Below are positions 48,853 through 61,400 of a DNA stretch of 64,000 nucleotides, one piece after another; the stretch's first letter is position 1, and every line of letters begins with the position of its first letter. Under the pieces are notes generated by a model, which worked only from the letters and a program-made list of their open reading frames with translations, did not search any database and was not told the DNA's origin. A program made the translations under genes and the position numbers. Source of the DNA: Alitta virens (lineage: Eukaryota; Annelida; Polychaeta; Phyllodocida; Nereididae); assembly GCA_932294295.1 (NCBI GenBank), contig OW028576.1, positions 45,610,247 to 45,674,246 of the forward strand, written 5' to 3'.

Positions 48853-51800
48853 AAATAACTAAGTAAGTATGTTACTAATTAAGTAAGTATGTAACTAAGT
48901 AGGTAACTAAGTAAGTAAGTCTGTAAGTAATAAGGAAGTGAATACTTTTTTTTCTATTTCAAATTCACACACGCATACCTTGGTAGATATCAATTTAATT
49001 CATCGTTAATTGACATCCCCGCCCATATTGGAGTATAATGGCCTCTTGTGACAATGGCATGACAGGAAGTTGCACTGTGACGTCACAGTCTATTATATTC
49101 CAAGCAGGTGATTGTCTGGGAGTGACACAACATGACCCACCCACCCTTATTAAAAGATAATTCCCATTTTAAGAGTTACACGAACGGCATAATTATAGAA
49201 CAATATTTAGGTGTTAAGTATCAATTAATGACATCGTCATGTCATACGTATAATTACGTCACCAGCTGTCAGTTGTCATGGTAAATTGATATTTACGCAC
49301 AGTGTATATTTGACCTCATAAATGAAAGTTCATACTTATTATAGGCCTGAAAACACTACAGATTGCTGTATATGGGAAAAATTATATGACAATATTTGAT
49401 AAATAATTCACTAAGTGTTTATACAATTTATTTTAAAATATATTTTCTTTATAACTTTTTTCATAATTGAGATTTTTAATACAAAATTATTTACTTTTAA
49501 AATAATTTCCAAATTTTAAATAATGTGAAAAAAAAACAAATTGATATTAAAAAAAAAAGTTTCATTCATCTTAGAAAACTAACAGCTGAGAATTTCCTTT
49601 CTCACAGTCATTTTGCGATTTTAAGAGCTTTTAAGTGCACTCCAACCTCCACGAGTGCACTCTAGTGACATAAGTGCACTCTCCAGTAACCTCAGGAAAT
49701 ATTACTCAGATTGAACAACTGAATAATTTCTAAATAAAACAAAAATAAATAAATCCATAAATTAATAACATCCTGTATTGCTCAGTATATTTGCATATTG
49801 TATCAGATCTTTATCTAAAAGTAAAAAAACCAACAGATAAAAGATACTAAGAAGTTGGATACTGTATTTGAATACAGGCCGGGGCCTATTTTGGTCAAAT
49901 ATCCATATTTCTTTTTACTTGTTTTTACATGTTTTAATACTGGGCCATATGAAAAACTCCTAGAAGATTATGTAACCCAGTGAAAATATATTAATAAAAA
50001 TAATAATAATAAAATATGTCCTTGAAAAAAAAAAGTGCAATAAAATAAACTTTGAAACTATTTAGTGACAGTATTTGAAATATTTAAACACTAGATATGT
50101 TTATTTTAATCTTTTTTATCTTATGGCTTTTTCTGTTTTATGATAAATTTACATTTCAACTATTTATATGTGGCAAAATTTTCCAGTAATAAATAAATAA
50201 ATGCATAAAATGATTTAAGACAATCCTTGCTGTGAAATGTCATAAAAATGACATAATTGAAAGTCTTAATATTGAGGTGGTCTTCTTGGAAGTTTACTAT
50301 AGGATCACCTCACTATTAAAGTCACTTAAATATACCCCTCTATTAAACGGTCACCTACATCAAACGACCATAGTTATTACTGTTACTGTTTCATATATTT
50401 CCATTACAACTGTAGTTATTAAAATCATATTTTGATATTTAATATTGATCTCGAATTCATAAAACTGGTTAAACAATGAGGCTAACATTTGTAAAATCCA
50501 TTTTAAATATAAGTTTGTTTTAATTTATTGACTTATGACATTTAAATTGCACCTACTTTACTGTTTTAAAGCTAATGTGGAAAATAATTATATATATATT
50601 TCACATTTTGCTAAAGATAATTATAAATAAAACAATACATGACGAAATAACCATTTGTGGAGCGATTAAAAAGATATCAATTTTTATATCATACACAATA
50701 TACATCATCAATTAATGAAAGAGTAATTATGCAGTTGGTTTAATGAAATTAATATCACGTTTGTTGTTTTGCCATACAGACAGGAAGTATGTTATTAATT
50801 TCTCATAATTAGAGCATCCTGAAAATATGATCGTTCAAAATGATATTATATACAAATGGGAAGCATGAATATTATCACAGCTTCCTTTTAATAACTCATT
50901 AATTGATGCACAGCATGACATGTTTCAACTTTGGGGACATGACATTGTTTGTAATATGAAGTCCATACCACGCTGATTTCCTTTATAGTGCAAAACAAAA
51001 CAGTGGCATATTGCAATTAAAACTTTTTGCAATCAAAATGTTCGCAATTTCCATGTGGTCATTATTCTGAAAATTTTAAAATCATATATTTTTTTTTTAT
51101 TAATAACTCGATATATAAAATAGATTAAAAGTGGTTTTTAATTAAAAGTTTGTAACAGCGGGTTAAATGTTGTTGCCAAAATAATACTTTATTTTAACGC
51201 CAGATGTCGCCACAGTCAAATGTAAAGGACCAGATGGCATCTACAGGACAAAGATAGGTAGATAGACAGATAGATAGATAGATACCCATTAGATAGATAG
51301 ATAGATATATTAGATAGATACCCATTAGATAGATAGATAGATATATTAGATAGATACCCATTAGATAGATAGTTAGAGAGATAGATAGATAGACAGATAG
51401 ATAGATCTTTCGTGCAACTTATTTACACTACTCAAATTGCAATTAATAAAAATATGATGGAATAACACTAATATCAATTTCATACATGATATCAATTTAA
51501 CAAAAATTAACCATATATAATTAAATGGACCACATGTTGCACTCATATTTCATCATTTTTTTGTGGAATGTCAAACTGACCTCAGGACAAATTGGCACCT
51601 GGATGAAGAGGCCACTTTAAAAACGTCCTTGACTGGTTGATGAAATATTCAACAATAAGGCCTTATTGACTAGGACATTAAAATCAATCGATTTTTCTAG
51701 GAAATAGCTAAATACTAATCCTAATTGCTAGAAATATGAATTATTCATATATTTCGGAAATTCCAAGTAAGCTTATCTACTATATATATATATATTTAAT

Positions 51801-54800
51801 GACCTCTGAGACCTTTGGCTAGGTTTTCGTTAACTAGTTCAAACTTGCAAAGAAAACGTTTCGACTTTTTTCCCCACCAATTAAAGACGTTCATAAGCAA
51901 AAAGTTGCAATAATTTTGCAGTTTGTTTACATATGCATATATGGTTGCCATGGGAGGGCGCCCTTTGCATCCTTCGTGCCTGGAGAGTGTTTCCTTCTCA
52001 GGTGGTTGACCTTTTTACCTCAGTTTGAACTTTGGGGTCAGCCATTTCCGCTCAAAATTGACAAGGCCCTAGAAAACTAGCGTTTATGCTGGGAAAATAT
52101 TTCAAGATTTTTTCCTTGTTTTTTTTCCTTTCTTTACTATCTAGAACAATTTCCGTTTAGAACAAAAATGTGTAGGACATTCTGCACGTTTCAAAATAAA
52201 CTTCATTAATGCTACATTGTTATTTATCGTAAGTTTGCAATTAGAATAATAAATAAATTTAAGATATTACAAACAAAAAATACATGTACTGGTTTTAGCG
52301 ACGATGTAAGTTTAATAGCGAGGTAAAATAATTATGCAAATACTTGTAGTTGTGGTGTTTTATCTATAACATTTATTTAATAAATCAGTGGCTTTAATAG
52401 TGAGATGATCTTAATAATGCGTGGTCTTAATAGGGAGGTGGTCATAATAGCGAGGTGGTCTTAATAGTGAGGTGGTCTTTATAGTGAGGTGGTCTTAATA
52501 GTGAAGTGGTCTTAATAGTGAAGTGGTCTTAAATAGTGAGGTGGTCTTAATAGTTAGGTAGTCTTAATAGTGAGGTGGTCTTAACATTGAGGTGGTCTCA
52601 ATATTGAGGTGGTCCTAATAGTGAGGTGGTCTTTATAGTGAGGTGGTCTTAATAGTGAAGTGGTGTTAATAGTGAAGTGGTCTTAATAGTGAGGTGGTCT
52701 TAAATAGTGAGGTGGTCTTAATAGTGAGGTGGTCTTAATAGTGAGGTAGTCTTAACATTGAGGTGGTCTTAATAGTGAGGGGGGTCTTCATAACAATAGA
52801 CACACACACACGGATACAGAGAAAATGATAAATTTTGCAAAATGTTTTGGGATTCCATTTCTCTATGACATGACACTAAATGTCTACTTACTGAATGCAA
52901 TATAACTGACAATGCATTTAATATGCATGCAATTTAATTTCAGATCATAATTCCATAGAGACAAGAGTTCTACTTTTGTCTCCATTACAGTTCGTTGTAA
53001 ATGGCCTTGCAAATACGATGACCTCGCAAATAGACACTTGTAATTTGTATGATTGTCTTAAATCATTTATTTTATGCATTTATATATTTCCTACATTTCA
53101 TACTGGAAAATTTTGCCACATATGAATAGATGAAATGTAAATTTATCATAAAACAGAAAATGCGATAAGATAAAAAATATTAAAAAAAAATATATCTAGT
53201 TTAAATATTTCAAATACTTTGACTAAATAGTTTTAAAGTTTATTTTAATGCGCTTGTTTTTTCAAGGACATATGCATATTTCCAGTAGGACCAGCCTTGG
53301 TGCAAACTGGTTTTCATAGCACGGTGGTCTTAATAGTGAGGTAGACTTAATCGTGAGGTGATCTTAATAGTGAGGCGGTCTGCATAGTGAGGTAGTCTTT
53401 ATAGTGAGGTGGTCTCCATAGTGAGGTGGTCTTAATAGTGAGGTAAACTTGATAGTGAGGTGATCTTAATAGTGAGGTGATCTTAATAGTAGGTGGTCTG
53501 GATAGTGAGGTGGTCTTAATCATGAGGTGGTCTTATTGTGAGGTAGTCTTAATTGTGAGGTAGTCTTAATTGTGAGGTGGTCTTATTGTGAGGTGGTCTT
53601 AATAGCGAGGTGATCTTAGCTATGAGTTAATCTAAATTCATTATTCTATAGATTTTACCACCTGGTGCAAATTTTAAACATATTTATATCTGTTTTACAC
53701 CTTTTTTTTTATAACTATTCACAGACAACTGGACAACACCCATGTTGACCTAAAGGTCCTAAATACTTAATTCTTTGAGGGGGAGGTTTGGCATGGAAGG
53801 AGGTCACTTTTGGAGGTCATGTGTACCGGATGTGCTCTCTAGGGTTGGAGTTTTACCCCTCAAAGGAATGTGGGGCCCATCCAGGGCATCAAAACTAAAA
53901 CCTGTTACTCCGTTTCCATGGCAAAGCAAGTGCACAAAATAGCTATAAATTGTTATAAATGAAGATTCAAGATCGCATAATTTATAAGTATAATATTTTG
54001 TCAAATTCTAAAAACATATGATTTTTTAGTATTTAGTTTTTTGATTTTTATTATATTGATTATTAAACTGTTCATAAATGCAGAATTTGTTAATATTATA
54101 TATGATAAAAAAAAATAATCATAATAAATCACTTCAAATATATTCGTTAATATGCAGTTAGTGGGGAAAATTTAAATTTTTCTCAAAATTAAATCTATGT
54201 GAGTGAAGTCAATACTGATTAAAAAAAATACATAGATAAATATGACAGGTTATAAAGAACCAAAAATGATCAAATAAACTACTTTATAATAATTGATGCC
54301 GGATATAAAAATACTCTAATACTTTAGTAATATATAACAAAATATTTTCTAAAATTCTCAAAACACTATGTACAATTGTCACACATTCGCACCAGGCAGA
54401 AGGCAGTTGAACAATGCCATCTCCACTCTATTGTTCCCCTTGTTAACCCACGTGATCAACACACAAAGGCTACAGAGGCGCCCCCAGGCGATCAAATGCC
54501 ACTTACTTTGAAGTGGAGATAATTCTAAGAGGCTTAAACAACTCCCAAGTCTATTTAGAATACATTTAGACTCTAAAGGCTATTATTAATGACTTGGCTA
54601 AAATAACATTTGTACTCTTAAGGATTTAAGGACACGAGACAGACAGACAGATAAATAGATTCAAGACAAAGAAAGAAAAGTGTAGACTAATCAATGAAAT
54701 GAGCAACTCAAAATAAATATTATATGCCTAATAGTAATTTATAATCATATATAATAATGATTATACAACCACATATGAATTATAAGAATATATGTTATTA

Positions 54801-55037
54801 AAATAAGTAATTTTATGAAATTGCCCATGTTTTTCATATTTGCCCAGTGGCTGTGATAAGACCAATCAATCAATCTATCAATCAATCAATCTATCAATCA
54901 ATCAATCTATCAATCAAGCAATCAAATCAGAAATCTAACTATCTACCCGTCTATCTATCTGTCTATCTGTCTATCTATCTATCTGTGTATCTATCAATCA
55001 ATCAATCTATCAATCCATCAATCTATCTATCTATATG

Positions 55038-55095
<58 letters not shown>

Positions 55096-55406
55096 AATAA
55101 ATCTATCTATCTATCTATCTGCCGTCTAACTGTCTGTATATTTATCCATCTATCAATCAATCAATCTATTAATCTATCTAATTTCACAGAAATCCCTAGT
55201 GCACATAAACTTTCAATTCTCACAATAAATTGACTCTTAATTTGGCAAATTGTGCCGGAATAAATCTGAACTTTGGAAATTTTGAAAATAACAGGAAATT
55301 TGAGCACTTAAATCTAAACTGCCAAATCTGAAGTCAATGACTGAATCCCAAACATATACCTATATATCCTTGACTTGCATATATATATATACATTTTGCA
55401 GATGTA

Positions 55407-55442
<36 letters not shown>

Positions 55443-58400
55443 AACATGACTATATCATTGTACACGCATCACTTAAATGTGAATTAAATTCCAGCACATT
55501 CAAAATGACTTCCTACACAGTTGCAAGATTGTCGAAATTGCATCAATTTCCTTAAATTGACTTAAAATTGTTGCTATGGTGAGTTGACACCCTCTAAAGA
55601 ACTCCAATCACATGACCAGGGCAGGTCATGTGACCATAATCACACGATGATATACAGTCACATGACCGCAATTGTCCTTAAATTATAACGGATTTTTTTA
55701 AGGATTTTTTTTTTTTTTTCAAAACAGAATAATATCACAATAATCTTTCATAAAATGATCAAATTGCAATATTTATATATCTGCAGCATTGTGATCTTGT
55801 TCCACCATTATTTCTTTATTGCAAGATACTTTTTATCATATGAATTATATTTACCATTGAAATTTGCACCTAAAAAGCTACATTACTTATAAAATTATGA
55901 TATCATCCAAAAATATCCATGTAATTTTTTACTAACACATACTTTTAAAGTTTTAATTTATAATGACCTTTTATAAATCATAGGTTTATATAACTTTTTC
56001 AGTGAAATTTTAAACTTCTTCACATCAAATATTCACATACTTCAAATTACAATTGAGAATCGAAAAGGAATTTTGAGAATGCTGTCTATAGCTTGACCTT
56101 CTCTGGCACAGTGTGGAACCAATTCTTTATTTTGTGTGTTGAGAAAACAACCACTGTTCCTCTGTGTGTACTTTTGTTTAATGGCCCTGGAGCAAAAAAT
56201 TCTGCATTCTTTTTTTACTGTTTTGTTTTTTTTCTTGTCATTTTATGCCCTTTTTCCCCATTTTTGCCAATTTCAGTGTCATTCTCTTGGTATTTTTTAC
56301 TTTTTTCCCCACAAAATCGTCTTCGGCACGTGCCACCTCCCACAATGCACTTTACCATTGTTCTGTGACGTCACCATGACGACCTAACACCCATCAACAA
56401 ACGCACCAGTTATCCACTGCAACTTCTGCGGACGTCATCAATTATTACCTATTTATACCTTTTTTCAAGTCGAGCAAACATGTTTGGAATCAGTATAGTA
56501 TGAATTAACTAAATTAGGCCTATACAATTTATGCTTAGCATATTTTCATGCCATTCAGAATTATTTGCTAAAATCTATATTTTTAGTGCAACAAAAGCAG
56601 ATTGCTTCACTAGGCAGGTAAATAAAAAATATCTGACATAAGGCATCACTGTCAAATGATCACTGCCAGCAGATGTAATGATGAAATGATAAGGCTTGGT
56701 ATCCACACCATGGTACACATTTACCCCATGGGTGGGGTCTTTTACTTGCCTAAGCAGTGGCGGATTTGGGGGAGGAGGGTTTGGGATTGCAACCCCCCCC
56801 CCCCCCCATTTCCTTTGGCCTAGTACATTTAAAATTAAATTTTTTTAAAAATTCAGTGGTCCCCGAAGTTTTTCAAACCACCCCCATGAAAAATTTTCTG
56901 GATCCGCTCAAGCTAGCCAGCAAAGACACCCGTCTTTTTTTTTCTTTTTGGCCAATTTTATTCACTCACAACAAAACAAGCAATGAAATTGAAAATGAAA
57001 CTCACCCAAAGGTAGTCCATCGTCGACTTCCTGTCTCTTGCGATTAGAGTTAGGTGGCGCCAGCGACACTTTGCACTCTCTATGATTGGAGGAATGGCTG
57101 CATTTCGGTGACCCCGAACGTGTCAGGGGAGGGTATACAAAAGCGGTGTCCCCTTGGTAACCCCGTAATCCCGTTGGGGTCCGCGGTAAACTTCTCGGTG
57201 ATCCAGGACCAGTCGAGACTGAGCTGGCGTCGTCACTGAAGAGGTCGCCTCTGAAATGGCGGCAAATTTAAACTGTATTATACAATATGCAACAATTGGT
57301 TTTGCATTCAAGCTTCGATATTGGGAGAAATCAATATTTACTCTCTATTTATATTTCATCATAGTTGATTTTACAGTTTTTCTCAATTTTCAGCAGCTTA
57401 GAAGCAATGATATGATACGATATTCATATCTTTTATACAAATTTTCAAAAAATTCTTTCAAAGTGCTCAAATTTACATTATTGACCAAACACCACTGTAT
57501 TGGATACAAAAATTAAACTTGAATTTTTTAATATTGGCAATATTCGAATAAAACTCGCACAAATGTCAATGACCTCATGTTATTAAGCCACTCCATTTAA
57601 TATTTTTAAATTTGTTTTATGAATATCGTTAATCAATAATCGCAAAACTAAATAAATAAAAAAAATCCAGGTTTTGCATGCACATCCTGCCTTTAATCGT
57701 GATTATTGATTGTCATTCATATTTTTCATAATACAGGTATTAATATTACCAAGTTTTGGCCAGAAATGACAAATACATGTAAAGAGATTAGCATATATAT
57801 ATGGACGTGTTCTATTCAGCATTCAATGAAAATGCATTTACCGTAAAATTATGATTACAGACAATGTGTGCGATAAATATTTGTCTCAAATAAAAGCCAG
57901 GTCAAGTTTAACCGGATCTCGCTTTAATTCAATTTCAAAATCTCAAATTAACGCTCATAAATTCAGAGAATATCAGAATGACATAAGACATTAAAAGAAA
58001 ATAAGAGACCCCAGTGTAGAATCAAATAAATACGGTAATAATAATATTGCTGAATTTATTATTGGGTCATTGACCTCTTGTAAAGCTGAATTCTGACAAC
58101 TGTTGACAGATGAATTATACAATGTCATATGTAATTTATTATGTATATTTCTAAGAAGGGTATATTACCCTTCTTAGAAATATACATAATAAATTATATA
58201 TATATACGAAATGTTGGAAATTGAAAAAAAAAATTAAGGGATATTATTAACTTAATATGGTAACATATGTTTACCTAATATTATGTAACCATCAGCAATA
58301 TTTACAAATTAGCTTTAATATGTTTCTGCAATTATGTTAAACTACCTGTAAATACCTAACAATAAATGTAACCGGCTGTTATGACGTCATCAAAGACATT

Positions 58401-61400
58401 CCTTAAGGAATTCCCTCGTTCTATTAATAGCACTTTCGCAACCCTGGATGTGCAATTAATTGTACCTCTGACAGAGGAGAGTTCTCAGAAGTTCTTTTAA
58501 AGCAAGTTGAAGCATGTCACATACTTGAATATATAATTCAACTATGTTCAACAGCCCTTGAACCTAATTTTCAGTTTACGGTCGCAACTGTTCAGATAAA
58601 ATGAAGATAAGAATAGATAGCTGGATGGAAGGTTCAGCTCTCGTCAAACAAAAATGTCTGTTATAGTGTAGGAGTGTACACATTCTTGTAATTCTTTTGC
58701 TGTGAGTAAATGCAACTCGCATACATATTCCTTTATCACTGTTATTTTATTTCGTGATTTATTATATTTGAATAGACTGCAATGACATTATAATGGTAAT
58801 GACCTTTCTTTTTCTGCTTTATCCAATACTGGTATTATTTTCATTATTTCCCAAAAAAAAACTCTTTTATCATTTCATGATCATAATATTATATTCTAAT
58901 TTTCTTGGGTTGCCTTCTTTTTTCGTGTTTTTTTATCATAAAAAAGGAATCATATATATCATAAATATTATTATCAAGTCCACTTTTTTTTAAAACAAAA
59001 TTTTTATGATTTTACAGAAAAATGAAACACTATAAGCTGATAACCAAGAAGATAAGGAAGAATATTAAAGTTAAATCATTTTCAACATTGCACAAATTCC
59101 ATGCCAATTTGACTGGTCTTAAAATTGAGGTTGTCTTAAAAATGAGGTTGTCTTAATAGTGAAATGGTCTTAATAGTGAGGTGGTCTTAACAGTGAGTTG
59201 GTCTTTATATTGAGGTGGTCTTAATAGTGAGGTGGACTTAATAGTTAGGTAGTCTTAATAGTGAGGTGGTTTTAACAGTGAGGTGGTCTTAAATAACGGG
59301 GTGCTCTTAATAGTGAGATGGTCATAATAATGAAGTGGTCTTAATAGTGAGATGGACTTAATAGTGAGGTGGTTTTAATAGTGAGGTGGTCTTAATAGTA
59401 TGGTGGCCTTAATAGTGAGGTGGTCTTAATAGTGAGGTGGTTTTAATAGTGAGGTGGTTTTAATATTGAAGTGGTCTTAATAGAGAAGAGGTCTTATGAC
59501 TTAATTGATTATGATGTCACCATTGTAGTAGTACAATTTGCATTGAATGGAGGGATTATGACTTTCTCTTGCCAAAATCTCACAATGTATACTTGATGAC
59601 CCTGCCTCCCTCAAGTAAAACTACCTACGTTATTATGAAATATATTCTTGCCTTTATCATTTTTTTTTTCATGCTAGAAAATTCACATCGCTATTGAGAC
59701 CAGCTCACTCTTAAGACCGGCTCACTATTAAGACAACCTCACTATAAAGACCGCCTTACTATTAAGACTACCTCATTATTTAGACCACCTCACTTTTGAG
59801 ACTTTAATAAGACCACCTCACTATTTAGACCACCTCACCATACAGACCACCTTACTATTAACAACTGTTTCACACCCAAGTTTAGAATCAAATGTTCGTA
59901 ATAGTGAAGTTATAACGTATTGTTATTGAGTTATATGGACCAGCTCAGCAACTTTGAGTCTGGGTGAAACTTAATTCTTTCTGGGGTCAAATTCCAAAAC
60001 ATTTAAAACAATGCTAAACTGAGACTAAACTGCACACCCAGACAGGCCCATTGTCTCAGTGCTGAACTCAGACTGACTAAACTGCATACCAGATGACGGG
60101 CTGCAGACTTGGGTCATATGACCAATTCAGCTGGGTTGTCCCACTGTCTTGAAATGACAGAAAAAAATGGCTAAACCCGAAACCTAAGTATTTACAGGAA
60201 AGATACCTCAATATCAAGATTACTTCCAAATTAAGTTCAGCGCATCATTAAATCTATTCCAGACGAAAAATGGTTTAAATTTTGTTATTCATAATGACAC
60301 TAGTTTATGAGCTTACCATTAGTGACAATATCTGACATTATTTTTAAACTTTATTTTAGCAAAATAACTTCCCGGTAGTTAGTTTTCCATAGTAGAAACG
60401 TGTCAAGCGAAAATACTTTCACTTGACATTCAAGATTAATACTTTAAACCGCATATCGGTGAAGTAAACATTTAAATTCATGATCCAGTCAGGTCAAACC
60501 AAATATGGCTGCTATTGTGAGATATTGAACACAAAGAAATTGTGAACATATTAGGGAGAAAAAGGTAACAGAGCCTACAAGGGTCACTACAACTGAAGCA
60601 GATTAAAAAGACAACAATATGACGTCACTTCACATTGTTAAATGGATGACGTCACAGAATAGATGACGTCATCAAACATTACTTATCCGCTACGGTGGCA
60701 GTGACCTCTTGTGGTGCTTTTTCTCCCCATACCGCTCATATTTGGGATAATAATCTTGTCATTTCACTGGAATTTGTTATACGGGTTCTCGTTAAAAATA
60801 GAGCCAATTGTGTGGAAAGGTGACCGTAATAGCGAGGTTTCCACTGAGGTAAAATTTCCATCTAAGGACATTACAATGTAATAAGGTTGCCTCAATAGAG
60901 AAGTGCTGCACAAAAGTGGATTTTCACGGAAGGTGCTCTATATTTCCTCCCGGTGGCTATGACAGAATACTGCAATTCTATTGGCTTATAAAGTTCCCGC
61001 CCTTGGCTGTGATTGGCTGAAGCAAAGTGCATCCTAGCAGCAGTATTTTTAGTGCATTTTAATGTATATTTGACACCTTATCATTCAGTTGATTTTTGTT
61101 ATTTTTCTGAGAAAGTTATATTTATTGAATAAGTCAGTGATTATCTTCTATGTCTGAAAAGCAAAACGAGTAATAAGGGGAGAGGAAGGACTTATGTCTT
61201 GCTGAACTCAGGGCTGCTCAGTGAAAAGACTCTATTCCGAAACCATCAACATACCTTGGCAAGTCGGGCGATATTCTCTTTGGCGACGAAACAGTTTCCG
61301 ATTCAACATCGTTGAGTTGTCGTTTTAGCAACTTCCACTTCATCCAAGAGATGGTGCTCTCATCTTTCGACGTCTTGTTCGCTAAATCTGGATCGGAATC

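Noticed and set aside
54847..55233. 128-codon Ile/Tyr/Ser frame
   Set aside because: Compound ATCT/ATCA microsatellite.
56093..56387. Hydrophobic frames near GTGACGTCACC
   Set aside because: T-rich tract; no exon support.
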